Shown here piece by piece: positions 42,286-50,433 of a stretch of DNA of 64,000 nucleotides. The position numbers were made by a program, and so were the translations under genes. Origin of the DNA: Vibrio owensii CAIM 1854 = LMG 25443 (GTDB lineage: Bacteria > Pseudomonadota > Gammaproteobacteria > Enterobacterales > Vibrionaceae); NCBI RefSeq assembly GCF_000817815.1, contig NZ_JPRD01000015.1, positions 62,001-126,000 of the forward strand. The letters run 5' to 3'. Below the pieces are notes generated by a model. The model had not been told where the DNA came from, did not search any database, and saw only the letters and a list, made by a program, of their open reading frames with translations. Within the stretch, counting starts at the first letter, position 1. Each line of letters starts with the position of its first letter.

Positions 42286-43047
42286 CTAAACATCAGTTCT
42301 TTCTAATCTAAAACCCTTTCTAAATACCGTACGTAACGTACGAACATTATCATCGGTTACGACCAGAAATTTCAAAGTAGCATTCGGGTGCCCCCAAACC
42401 TCTATATTTTCATTGTTCTGATATTCGAACAGCTTGTGTCTAAGGACATGCTCTGGGATATCCATCTTAAGTAGTTCGGGATTCATCATCCGTGAAACAA
42501 GAGAATCAATAGGGTGTTTTAGAGGGTTGCCAGTGCTCTCATGGTGTTTGATGTACTGATCAATAGCATGAGTATTTACCATAATAGACCCAAGTGCAGG
42601 TGCATCTAAGTAAATGTGAGTAAAGTGCTTTATAAGAGGGTCTTCAACTGGAAAAATATCAACTATCGAACGGTTAATAAACTCAAACTTACTCTCATCA
42701 ATGAACAACTCCAAGGAAACGCCCTTAAAGCGATTTCTCAAGAATGAGCTGGCATGATAAACCTGTGATGACAGTCCATTGGGATTTGAATGGATATTCA
42801 GGATCTGCAATGAAGAAACAAATAATTGCACATAATTTGGGGATACGACTTTCGTCATACTAAAAATATTCTTGTCGAAAATTAGATGTTGAATAGCAAG
42901 AAGCTCTCCAATTAGAGCAGTCTCATGCTTCTTGTGATCAAAATCTAACTGGACATTCAAAAGGCCACATTTGTTTTTTCCTGCAAACCATTCAACCTGG
43001 CAAACTTTTGCAGAAATGACTGTAGCTCTTGTGTGTAACGGGTGCAT
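42286..43047 (-). CDS. Hypothetical protein, 253 aa
   Basis: The first half alternates strands and helices in a way that loosely resembles an RNase H fold (acidic F-D-F-D, then E-L-L-A-I-Q-H-L), but I do not see the full catalytic set. The last 90 residues look like a separate small alpha/beta domain (V-N-T-H-A-I-D-Q-Y-I, then F-L-V-V-T-D-D-N-V-R). Family not recognised. Confidence 0.6.
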   Translation of the reverse strand: MHPLHTRATVISAKVCQVEWFAGKNKCGLLNVQLDFDHKKHETALIGELLAIQHLIFDKNIFSMTKVVSPNYVQLFVSSLQILNIHSNPNGLSSQVYHASSFLRNRFKGVSLELFIDESKFEFINRSIVDIFPVEDPLIKHFTHIYLDAPALGSIMVNTHAIDQYIKHHESTGNPLKHPIDSLVSRMMNPELLKMDIPEHVLRHKLFEYQNNENIEVWGHPNATLKFLVVTDDNVRTLRTVFRKGFRLERTDV

Positions 43048-43171
43048 TAAATGACTGCCTTAAGATACTTATATCGCTAATTTGTGTTTAGGAAATAGTA
43101 TAAGGGAATCGAGAGTCTACGTCCAAATGTCCGATCGCTATGTCGGTTGAACGTAGCTAAAAATGGCTAGA

Positions 43172-43762
43172 TTAGGCCTCCATTTCCAAACTTACACGCA
43201 ACAAGTGTTTGTCTTGACTAGACAAGACACTTTTATGAATGCCTTTGAGTGCTGCGCTTAAACTATATAATAGCTCAAGAGATACATTTGCGTTGTCTTG
43301 TCTTAACTTAACAAAGGCTTCAATTGGCCCTTGTTTGCGAAGTTCCGATACAGAAGTAATGCCAACCTTTGATAGAGAACGCTCGACCTGGACTCGTAAG
43401 TTAGGTAGATCTTTAATTCTCTGATTAATCTTCGTATCACTCTTCTCTTTTAATGCCTCATCCAACGATGAAGCTAATCGTAAATAAAGTTGTTCGTGAT
43501 CGTTCACTTCAGCGTTTGGCACAACAAAGTAGTTATGCTTAACAGGGGATTGATTCTTGTATGTGACCAATTGCTCGAATCCTTGTTCAGTAAGCAGTGG
43601 TACGTTTACAGCACTCGCTCTGAAATAAAGCTTGCCGTCATAGAACTGACAAAATGGCACTCCGTTAGCGAAAATGCGTTTGCCACCAAACATTGATTTA
43701 ACGTTAATATTATCAATAAAATCAAAACTCTGAATTGAGTTAATAAGTTCAATTGCGTTCAT
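43172..43762 (-). CDS. TfoX/Sxy-family protein (second copy)
   Basis: 196 residues. The N-terminal TfoX domain is canonical (K-S-M-F-G-G-K-R-I-F-A-N-G-V-P-F, Y-F-R-A). The C-terminal domain starts R-I-K-D-L-P-N-L, identical in those eight residues to the copy at 8848-9456, and continues K-V-G-I-T-S-V-S-E-L-R-K-Q-G-P-I-E-A-F. The N-terminal halves are clearly different, so the two are old paralogues or separate acquisitions. A role in competence or T6SS control is inferred from the family. Confidence 0.85.
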   Translation of the reverse strand: MNAIELINSIQSFDFIDNINVKSMFGGKRIFANGVPFCQFYDGKLYFRASAVNVPLLTEQGFEQLVTYKNQSPVKHNYFVVPNAEVNDHEQLYLRLASSLDEALKEKSDTKINQRIKDLPNLRVQVERSLSKVGITSVSELRKQGPIEAFVKLRQDNANVSLELLYSLSAALKGIHKSVLSSQDKHLLRVSLEMEA

Positions 43763-43880
43763 AAAATACAGTTTCTTAGGGAATTTAGCCGTGTGATTCG
43801 ATGAAATTATACTTCTTTGTGACTGCTAATGCCACATGAAACCTGATGAGACAAGGGCTCAAGCCTGATCTGATGACTAA

Positions 43881-43896
43881 ACAATGTTAGACCGCA
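43881..43896 (+). repeat. Dispersed 16-bp repeat, copy 3 of 3
   Basis: ACAATGTTAGACCGCA, identical to 38968-38983 and to the reverse complement of 5451-5466. Confidence 0.6.
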
Positions 43897-44130
43897 ATTG
43901 ATATCAATAATAATCACCAAAACATAATTATCAGTAGCAGCGGGCAACCACTCAACGCAGAAACAAGAATTCCGACAGAGAGCAACTACCGAATAGCTCA
44001 TTCACTCAGCACAGTGCTAACAAGGACATATACGTGACAATGTAACAGTTTATAAAAGTTCGATTACAGTGATACACAAGCCATTAAACAAAAGATTAGC
44101 AAGCTACAACGCGATAAAAAAACCACCCCT

Positions 44131-44194
44131 AAATGAGAACCATTCTATATACGAAAGAATTCCACTTTCTTCGTGTATAGAATGGTTCTCATTT
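44131..44194. repeat. 64-bp near-perfect inverted repeat with Fur-box-like arms
   Basis: AAATGAGAACCATTCTATA (44131-44149) is exactly complementary to 44176-44194. The inner flanks (ACGAAAGAA against TTTCTTCGT) extend the pairing with two mismatches. Each arm resembles a Fur box (A-A-T-G-A-G-A-A with C-A-T-T-C-T), so two iron-regulator sites in mirror arrangement are possible. Alternatively it is a hairpin or mini-element. It lies in the 43763-44326 gene-free stretch, which otherwise holds only a copy of the dispersed 16-bp repeat. Confidence 0.55.
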
Positions 44195-44326
44195 GGATCT
44201 AAATTGATCATTTTTAAGTCGTTCATACGGCATTCAGCCACCAGCTTAATCTGATAACAGTACAGGATGAGCGGCTTCAAATCGTGGTATAGTCCCTTCA
44301 ATATTGTATTTATGAGATTTGAATTT

Positions 44327-44770
44327 ATGTCGAATGAACAAAACCGGCTTTTTATTTTTAAGTACCTGCGGCCAGGGACCTTTACGATCACTTTTATCCT
44401 AGCAAGCTCTCTATACAACATCGTCACCACTGAAGAGTGGAGATGGTCATCGTTCTTAATCGGATTGGTTTGCGGATTACCAATTATCTACGCATGGTGG
44501 CAGAACAGAACGATCGGGAAATTACTCACTTTCGTCGGTATCATTTTATTTGGGCTAGCACTTACCGGTTATGCCGAGCACGCTTCAGTCGATCACATAT
44601 TCTTCATTGGTATGAGCATCGGAACTCTAATTGGATTTTATCCTGGGTACATCTTCAATAAACCAAAGAGTTATCTACATGTTGCTTTGCTTTTGCTATT
44701 GGACGGTTACACCGATGCATCAAAAGAATTTCAGAAAAAGTATGAAGATGAAACGGGAGAGAAATTGTAA
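44327..44770 (+). CDS. Membrane protein, 147 aa
   Basis: Four hydrophobic segments (about 17-32, 42-58, 66-84 and 92-112) and a charged C-terminal helix. The start could be 44327, 44312 or 44267; none has a clear ribosome-binding site. Unrecognised family. The Fur-like repeat lies 133 bp upstream. Confidence 0.55.
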   Translation: MSNEQNRLFIFKYLRPGTFTITFILASSLYNIVTTEEWRWSSFLIGLVCGLPIIYAWWQNRTIGKLLTFVGIILFGLALTGYAEHASVDHIFFIGMSIGTLIGFYPGYIFNKPKSYLHVALLLLLDGYTDASKEFQKKYEDETGEKL

Positions 44771-44873
44771 CCAGTAAATCCAAGCAGTATAGTATTACCT
44801 TACCCGATACAAATGTCCCATTCAGAACACTTGAAATAAGTAGTTCTAAATGCGCCAAAAAGGAAATACGCAC

Positions 44874-45608
44874 ATGAACTTCGATATAACCACAATCGCA
44901 ATTATCGCTGTAGTGATAATTGCTTTGTTTGTCATGTTTGGCTCCGGAAAGAGTGGAGCCTCAACACTTCCATACATCCCCAAAGATCGCCTCCTTTCAA
45001 ATGCAGAACTGTCCTTTTACCAAGTCCTAAATTCAACTCTGTGTGACAATGTAACACTTTTCTCCAAGGTAAGAATCGCTGACATAGTTGGCATAAAAAA
45101 GGGGCTTGATGCAAAGAACAGAATGAGCCATTTAGGTAAGATCGCCCAAAAGCATGTGGACTTTGTTATCACTGACGCGAAGACATCAAAGATAATCGCA
45201 GCTATAGAACTTGACGACTCGAGTCATGAAAGTGAACGGGGCAAGAAAAGAGATAAGTTCGTAAATGATGTTTTTGCTTCTGCAAATATTCCATTGGTTA
45301 GATTCCCGGCCAAAAGAGGTTACCAACTCCCTGAACTTATGTCTCAATTGGAACATCTTGATATCACCAAGTTACAACCTAATGTTATCGATAATGGGCA
45401 ATCAAAAGAAACTGCAGCTACCCCAGAACTTGAAATACCGAAAATCAAAGAAGGCTCGCACCAGACCGATGTTAAGGAAATGCTCGTTGAGCAAGAATGC
45501 CCTAAATGCGGAGGGATGTTAATCGAAAGACAGAGTTCTAATAAAAGCCGTGACAAGTTCTATGGATGTTCGAATTTTCCTAAATGTCGCCATACCCAAA
45601 AGATTTAA
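44874..45608 (+). CDS. DUF2726 nuclease-like protein with topoisomerase-type zinc finger
   Basis: 244 residues. An N-terminal membrane segment (about 5-24) is followed by a DUF2726 domain: L-L-S-N-A-E-L-S-F-Y-Q-V-L, then H-V-D-F-V-I-T-D, I-A-A-I-E-L-D-D-S-S-H and V-R-F-P-A. This is a PD-(D/E)XK nuclease-like fold. The C-terminus is a C4 zinc finger, C-P-K-C-G-G-M-L and C-S-N-F-P-K-C, as in topoisomerase I tails. A membrane-anchored DNA-processing protein is suggested. AAGGA precedes the ATG at 44874. Confidence 0.8.
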   Translation: MNFDITTIAIIAVVIIALFVMFGSGKSGASTLPYIPKDRLLSNAELSFYQVLNSTLCDNVTLFSKVRIADIVGIKKGLDAKNRMSHLGKIAQKHVDFVITDAKTSKIIAAIELDDSSHESERGKKRDKFVNDVFASANIPLVRFPAKRGYQLPELMSQLEHLDITKLQPNVIDNGQSKETAATPELEIPKIKEGSHQTDVKEMLVEQECPKCGGMLIERQSSNKSRDKFYGCSNFPKCRHTQKI

Positions 45609-45616
45609 TTAAAATT

Positions 45617-45655
45617 CCTGCCCACTGAAAAGGTTAAGTGGTATCAGTGGGCAGG
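45617..45655. terminator. Bidirectional hairpin between convergent genes
   Basis: CCTGCCCACTGA (45617-45628) pairs perfectly with TCAGTGGGCAGG (45644-45655). T-rich sequence follows on the plus strand. It separates the DUF2726 gene from the tailed membrane-protein gene ending at 45672. Confidence 0.7.
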
Positions 45656-45671
45656 ATGGTTTTATTCAAAT

Positions 45672-46517
45672 TTAATCTAGTGATATTTTCCTGATAAAGC
45701 CTTCGTTGCAATTATCTTTCTCACTTATGATGTTCTTTTCGGCGGTTACCGTTCCTTGACGGTCGGGCTCACCCTCTGATTGATCTACTGTCGGCTCCCG
45801 ATCTACAACTACTGTTTCTGCCATGCTTCTAAACTCATTGAACAATTCGGTACCAGGTATTGGCCTCGACCGGGTTATGCCATTTTGCGAATCAATCACA
45901 TTAACCATAGTTTCAGACATAGTCTGAACCGTTCGGTGCCGGCCATCTGGCAATGTCTCGACGTGGTAGGAAACAGAGCTTCTACTATTTATCAACCGGC
46001 TATAACCTTGATCTTCAAAAAGTAGAACAGAAACAATCTGGGATATTAATGTAATAACTAGCACGACCCACATAAACTGGATAAAAAGCCCAGCCTCTCT
46101 TTCAATTATTGCTCTCTGTAATTCGGTTGCCACGGAAAAAAAGTACCCGATCAACCAGGTCATACAATATGAAAGAAACAAAGCTTTTCTATTACAATCC
46201 GTAACCGCTTCAACCATTAAATAAAACAACCGAGATAGGCCTGCAATAGTTAGTATCAGACCAAAGACACGAAAGAAGATAGAACTGTCTTTTGATTTCA
46301 AGTAGGCTTCACTTTTTTCTTTGTCGGATTTTTCCTGCTCCGCATATTCAGTACCTATCAATCTGGTACCAGGGCTGAACGATTTATCTAATTTGGTCTG
46401 AGACTTAGTTTCCTCTAGCAACGGAGTAACTGGAGACTCATTAGCGTATGTGTTGACCGAAAAAAGAACGACAATCCCAAGCATAACGAACGTTAGTAGT
46501 TGTTTCATTGGTGACAC
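45672..46517 (-). CDS. Tailed membrane protein 1 (C-terminal RKISLD)
   Basis: 281 residues. Signal peptide or anchor at about 5-25 (ending T-Y-A-N), an acidic/charged stretch, then three membrane segments at about 80-103, 113-131 and 143-167, and a polar cytoplasmic-looking C-domain that ends I-R-K-I-S-L-D. It is a paralogue of the next protein upstream: both have Y-L-x-S-x-D-S-S before a segment R-V-F/L-G. It is 1 bp from that gene, so they form a two-gene operon divergent from the AAA+ gene. The tail is shared with three other proteins here. Confidence 0.75.
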   Translation of the reverse strand: MSPMKQLLTFVMLGIVVLFSVNTYANESPVTPLLEETKSQTKLDKSFSPGTRLIGTEYAEQEKSDKEKSEAYLKSKDSSIFFRVFGLILTIAGLSRLFYLMVEAVTDCNRKALFLSYCMTWLIGYFFSVATELQRAIIEREAGLFIQFMWVVLVITLISQIVSVLLFEDQGYSRLINSRSSVSYHVETLPDGRHRTVQTMSETMVNVIDSQNGITRSRPIPGTELFNEFRSMAETVVVDREPTVDQSEGEPDRQGTVTAEKNIISEKDNCNEGFIRKISLD

Positions 46518-47279
46518 CTAATCAAGAGAAATTTTTCGAACATTACTTACTGCTTCTTGACCCGACTCATCGATATCACTTCCGATAGGTGATGAAGTAC
46601 TAGAACCACATGATTGCGTGACGCTTGATGATTGATTCTGATTGACAGAGTTGGCAGTCTGCCGATTCAACTCATCCAGTGTCTGTAATGTTTGCGGGCG
46701 AGTGTAAGGTGAGGAATTACCCCTCGAGTACACAGTATCGTAGAAATCATAAAACTCCGGTTCGAAGTTCCAGGCCGTATAGATCTGCATACCCAAAGCA
46801 ATTATCGATGTGAATAACACTATGAAAATCGCACCCAAATGGTTGTCGGTATATGTAACCATTACATGGAGAAGGTCTATAAAATAGAGGTAAAATAAAG
46901 CGACAGCATTTCCTGCCATGAAGCAACCTAATAGAATACGCTTGTTCCAATTCTTTATCTGCCGGCTTTCACCAGGACTGCTAAACATTTCTGCAGCTGA
47001 GTGAGCTTGAAATGATATGAAAATCATTATACCGATGAAACCAAGAACACGAATTGTAGTTGAACTGTCGTCAGACTGAAGATATTCGGCTGCATCATCA
47101 CTACTATTAAATTTTTGCCCATGAAGCCTTTGTCGAGCTATATCAGCCGCTGTGTCATCACTATTGATTTGCTGTTCAGAATCAGTGGTAGGCGTTGTAC
47201 TCGACTCTGCTAATGCATTCATTTGAAAAGATATAGCTACCATAAAGAATAGGGCAACACCCCATAAATATTTCTTCAT
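46518..47279 (-). CDS. Tailed membrane protein 2 (C-terminal RKISLD)
   Basis: 253 residues. Cleavable signal peptide (1-24, ending A-L-A), three membrane segments at about 77-98, 114-142 and 148-170, and a Ser/Asn/Gln-rich C-terminal region of about 75 residues that ends V-R-K-I-S-L-D. The long low-complexity linker between membrane and tail suggests the tail is a flexible docking peptide. First gene of the minus-strand pair; its promoter region is shared with the AAA+ gene. Confidence 0.75.
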   Translation of the reverse strand: MKKYLWGVALFFMVAISFQMNALAESSTTPTTDSEQQINSDDTAADIARQRLHGQKFNSSDDAAEYLQSDDSSTTIRVLGFIGIMIFISFQAHSAAEMFSSPGESRQIKNWNKRILLGCFMAGNAVALFYLYFIDLLHVMVTYTDNHLGAIFIVLFTSIIALGMQIYTAWNFEPEFYDFYDTVYSRGNSSPYTRPQTLQTLDELNRQTANSVNQNQSSSVTQSCGSSTSSPIGSDIDESGQEAVSNVRKISLD

Positions 47280-47397
47280 TACAAATTATTCCCTAAATAG
47301 AGATATGACATTTTCCTTAGTAAAAGAATAGTGTTTTGATAGGTTTCGCATCTTTTACCTGCAACTTTCGACAATACACCAAATCAATTCAACGCTG

Positions 47398-47457
47398 TTG
47401 ATCAGATTACTTTTCTCGTTGATCTGATTACGATTCACAGGCTTTTGATCAGATTAC
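47398..47457. promoter_or_regulatory. Three direct repeats in the divergent promoter
   Basis: TTGATCAGATTAC (47398-47410), TTGATCTGATTAC (47419-47431) and TTGATCAGATTAC (47445-47457) lie between tailed protein 2 and the AAA+ gene. Spacings of 21 and 26 bp put successive copies on roughly the same DNA face. This looks like a multi-site operator controlling both arms of the locus. Confidence 0.65.
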
Positions 47458-47579
47458 ATTTCAAAGCAGCCTTGAAATCGATTGATGTAATATCCAACTC
47501 GTGTCGCCCAGTACTTAGGGCAAACAGCAAGGATATGAGTAGTCGTGTCTTTTCATCTGACAACCAATGAAGGTAAACC

Positions 47580-49097
47580 ATGGCAGATAAAAATCAGGTC
47601 GTTAATCCGTTTGAACCATTCAAGCATAAATACATTGCTGCATTCGAAGCGCCTGTCCGCTTAACTTTTCCGGTCACATTGATTAAATCAATTGAAACCT
47701 ACCGAGCCGAGATGTCGATGCGTCTGGTAGCAGAAGCTACTAACAAAAAATTCCATAAAATGGCATTCAAAGATTTGCCATCTATCCCGACATTCAAAAA
47801 GATTGGTGACGAAGCGACCAATGAGCGCAATAAGGCAACGAATGAAAAGTATGCCGGTGCTGTTGTATTCGATCCATATTTCTTTGAGCGCATGACGGTT
47901 AACAAAGAAGTGCTCCCGGCACTTAAAGCCTCAATCAATACATTAGAAATGTGCGGGGTAACCTATGTTATCTGTGGTAATGACTCTCTAAATCAAGAAT
48001 ATGTCTACCATGCAGATATGCCTCCTTTGGATTTCGAAGAGATCATTGAACTTGTTAAGCTTTCAGAAAAGAGTGTCGATCCGGAGCTTAAATTATTCAC
48101 TGATGCCGAGCGTCGGGAATTAGCAAGTAATGCGCTTGGACTGAGTTACACTCAGATGAAAAATGTCTTTGTTTTGAGCGCATATCTGAAGTTCAAAAAC
48201 AAAGACTATCTCCCGGAAGTTCGTAAAGAAAAAGCTCATATCTTGCGTGAAATGGGACTTGAAGCATTAGAACCAGTTCCGATCGAAGAAATTGGTGGCC
48301 TCGAAAATCTAAAAGAATTCCTGAATGTCCGGAAGGCAGGGTGGGATAGTGAACTACCAGTAAAAGGTATCTTAATGGCTGGTCCTCCGGGGTCGGGTAA
48401 AACCGCTACGGCAAAAGCTGCGGCCTCAATCTTAGGTACCAGTTTGATTCGCCTGGATATTGGTAAATTCTACTCTAAATATGTCGGTGAAACTGAAAAG
48501 GCTTTCCTGCTTGCCTTAGAAACCATCGAACAAATCAGCCCTGTTACGGTACTTCTTGATGAGGTAGAAAAATACCTTGGTCATTCTGAAGGTCAACATG
48601 AAGTAACAAGTAAGCTGCTTGGTGCGTTCCTTTACTGGCTTCAAGAACGTAAGTCCAAAACGTTCATCGTTGCCACAGCTAACCGAGTTGGGCTATTGCC
48701 ACCAGAATTGCTTCGTGCCGGGCGATTTGACCGTAATTTTTTTGTTGACCTACCAACAGAAACAGAGCGTCGCGTCATCTTTGGCATCCACCTTAAAAAG
48801 CAAGGTCTATCTGCAGATGATTTTGACCTTAATGAACTACTCGATACTAGCGTCGGTTATACAGGTGCCGAAATTGAACAGGCTGTAATCGATGCGAAAT
48901 ACATCGCTTGTTCATTAGAACGCGAAGTGTCACAAAGTGACCTTGTAACGTCAATCCAAGACGTAACACCGACGAGTGAAACTCGTCGAGAAGAAATCGA
49001 TGCAATCCGTCAGCTTGGAAATCAGGGCTTCTATCCTGCCAGTCCGACTAAATCTGAGCCAACCACTACTGGCTCACGCCAAATCAACTTGAACTAA
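47580..49097 (+). CDS. Ycf46-type AAA+ ATPase
   Basis: 505 residues. The N-terminal 220 residues are a helical non-ATPase region. The AAA+ module has I-G-G-L-E-N-L-K-E-F before Walker A G-P-P-G-S-G-K-T (268-275), Walker B L-L-D-E-V-E-K (D327/E328), a sensor region T-A-N-R and arginine finger R-A-G-R-F-D-R (379-385). Order and motifs match the Ycf46-like class of bacterial and chloroplast AAA+ ATPases. The C-terminus ends S-R-Q-I-N-L-N, a variant of the tail on the four membrane proteins. It should act as a hexameric remodeller. The DUF1257 and DUF2997 genes follow at once. Confidence 0.85.
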   Translation: MADKNQVVNPFEPFKHKYIAAFEAPVRLTFPVTLIKSIETYRAEMSMRLVAEATNKKFHKMAFKDLPSIPTFKKIGDEATNERNKATNEKYAGAVVFDPYFFERMTVNKEVLPALKASINTLEMCGVTYVICGNDSLNQEYVYHADMPPLDFEEIIELVKLSEKSVDPELKLFTDAERRELASNALGLSYTQMKNVFVLSAYLKFKNKDYLPEVRKEKAHILREMGLEALEPVPIEEIGGLENLKEFLNVRKAGWDSELPVKGILMAGPPGSGKTATAKAAASILGTSLIRLDIGKFYSKYVGETEKAFLLALETIEQISPVTVLLDEVEKYLGHSEGQHEVTSKLLGAFLYWLQERKSKTFIVATANRVGLLPPELLRAGRFDRNFFVDLPTETERRVIFGIHLKKQGLSADDFDLNELLDTSVGYTGAEIEQAVIDAKYIACSLEREVSQSDLVTSIQDVTPTSETRREEIDAIRQLGNQGFYPASPTKSEPTTTGSRQINLN

Positions 49098-49157
49098 TTG
49101 AACTATGGGCACGGAGATTTATCCGTGGCCCTATTTCACGAATAGTAAGGAATTCCG

Positions 49158-49565
49158 ATGAGCCATATTTCGCAAGGCAGAGGCAAGATTGCCTTTACTG
49201 ATAAGAACCTGCTTCTCAAGGCGTTAGAGAAGGTCGGTCGCGTTGAAGAAAGTACCCATTTGTATGTTGAAACCGGTGGAGGCGGTCACTCTCGCACAAT
49301 GACAAAATATGATGTTGTTTTGATCAGTCAAACCAACAAAAAGCACCGAATTGGTTTTAACAAAAATTCAGACGGCCACTATGTCCCGTTTGAAGAAAAC
49401 TGGGGTGACTGCGGTCGCTGGACACGCCGAGTGAAACCAATGCTCGATGATTTATATATCGGCTACCACTATGAACAGCAAATGCAAAACGAAGGCTTCG
49501 ATGTTGAATTAGTCATGAATGACGATGGCACTATTGAAGTCGAAGGCGTAGAGCAAGTCTGGTAA
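49158..49565 (+). CDS. DUF1257 (Ycf35-like) protein
   Basis: 135 residues. It begins M-S-H-I-S and has D-K-N-L-L-L-K-A-L-E-K-V-G, a central Y-D-V-V-L-I and I-G-F-N-K-N-S-D-G-H-Y, then Q-Q-M-Q-N-E-G-F-D-V-E-L and D-G-T-I-E-V-E at the end, the pattern of DUF1257/Ycf35. Family function is not established, but from memory it recurs beside Ycf46-like ATPases in bacteria. No signal or membrane segment. 60 bp after the ATPase gene. Confidence 0.75.
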   Translation: MSHISQGRGKIAFTDKNLLLKALEKVGRVEESTHLYVETGGGGHSRTMTKYDVVLISQTNKKHRIGFNKNSDGHYVPFEENWGDCGRWTRRVKPMLDDLYIGYHYEQQMQNEGFDVELVMNDDGTIEVEGVEQVW

Positions 49566-49596
49566 TCCACAAACAACATTAATTCCGAGGTAATAA

Positions 49597-49800
49597 ATGA
49601 CTAAACGAATCAAAGTGAAAATTAAAGGTGGGAATATCCAGGCTGATTTTCAGGGTTTCTCTGGAACTGATTGCGAAAAACTTGACCAGAAATTGCGCCC
49701 AGAAAGCTTTGAGCTTATTAACGCAGAGAAGAAACCAGAATATTCATTTGAGACCACCAGTGAGAACACGGAACATGAATTTGAAACGGGTAACTATTAA
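49597..49800 (+). CDS. DUF2997 protein, 67 aa
   Basis: A small protein beginning R-I-K-V-K-I-K-G-G-N-I-Q-A-D-F-Q-G-F-S-G and with a single cysteine in T-D-C-E-K-L, matching DUF2997 (a beta-hairpin then G-F-x-G-x-x-C). It completes the ATPase-DUF1257-DUF2997 trio. The C-terminal 20 residues are acidic and probably disordered, and overlap the start of the next gene by 26 bp. Confidence 0.7.
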   Translation: MTKRIKVKIKGGNIQADFQGFSGTDCEKLDQKLRPESFELINAEKKPEYSFETTSENTEHEFETGNY

Positions 49801-50425
49801 ATGGTTTGGGTATTTATTTTTGATAAGTAGCTACACTTCAGGTGTAGCCTTCGCGACTGATGACGTGACTCGAGAACCTGCGTTAGATAACGTATTCACT
49901 TCAGTTCTTGAACTAAGCAATACATTTCTACCAATAATGACTGGTCTCTGTATCTTTCTGTTTCTAATGAGTTTGATTGTTCGAAATAGTTTCAACCCTG
50001 TATTTATGATTATGCCAATTAGCATGGTAATGATGAATTCAATGGTCGATACCTTAATCGAAGAATCAGAAGGTGCAGTACCAAGTTCTACAACTGAAAC
50101 TGGAATTCAATCCGATCCTTGGGGATTAGTAATTGTCGCAATCATTGTTCTAGTTGTTATAGCCGGGATAACGACTTTCATTTGGCTTAACCGTGACCAA
50201 AGCGAAAGGCTTGACCGTACAGCAAGAAGTAACGCTAGTGAACTTGGCGACTTGGAAGAGTTAGTACAAAGCTCGGTAAATAAAGCTGGTCATGAAACAG
50301 CAACTCAATCAAGCAATGAGAGCACTGAAAAAAACAGTTCTAAAGTTGAGCAGAATGAACCTATTGTAGCGTCAAAAACCGAAGATGCGCCAATTAACAA
50401 CGTACGTAAAATTTCGCTAAGTTAG
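49775..50425 (+). CDS. Tailed membrane protein 3 (C-terminal RKISLS)
   Basis: 216 residues from the ATG at 49775, chosen because it gives a clean signal peptide (1-27, ending V-A-F-A); longer upstream frames lie inside the DUF2997 gene. There are two closely spaced hydrophobic segments (about 50-70 and 75-95), a third at about 122-146, then a 70-residue polar low-complexity tail ending N-V-R-K-I-S-L-S. It contains L-G-D-L-E-E-L, echoed by L-S-G-L-E-E-L in tailed protein 4. Confidence 0.7.
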   Translation: MNLKRVTIKWFGYLFLISSYTSGVAFATDDVTREPALDNVFTSVLELSNTFLPIMTGLCIFLFLMSLIVRNSFNPVFMIMPISMVMMNSMVDTLIEESEGAVPSSTTETGIQSDPWGLVIVAIIVLVVIAGITTFIWLNRDQSERLDRTARSNASELGDLEELVQSSVNKAGHETATQSSNESTEKNSSKVEQNEPIVASKTEDAPINNVRKISLS

Positions 50426-50433
50426 GGGGGGGT

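Noticed and set aside
44034..45056. Repeated GTGACAATGTAACA as Tus-binding Ter sites
   Set aside because: A 14-bp repeat is expected by chance at this length; it matches the E. coli Ter core only in GTAAC, and the second copy is inside a gene.
45370..45385. GTTACAAC resembling the Ter core in reverse
   Set aside because: Only eight bases match and it lies within the DUF2726 coding sequence.
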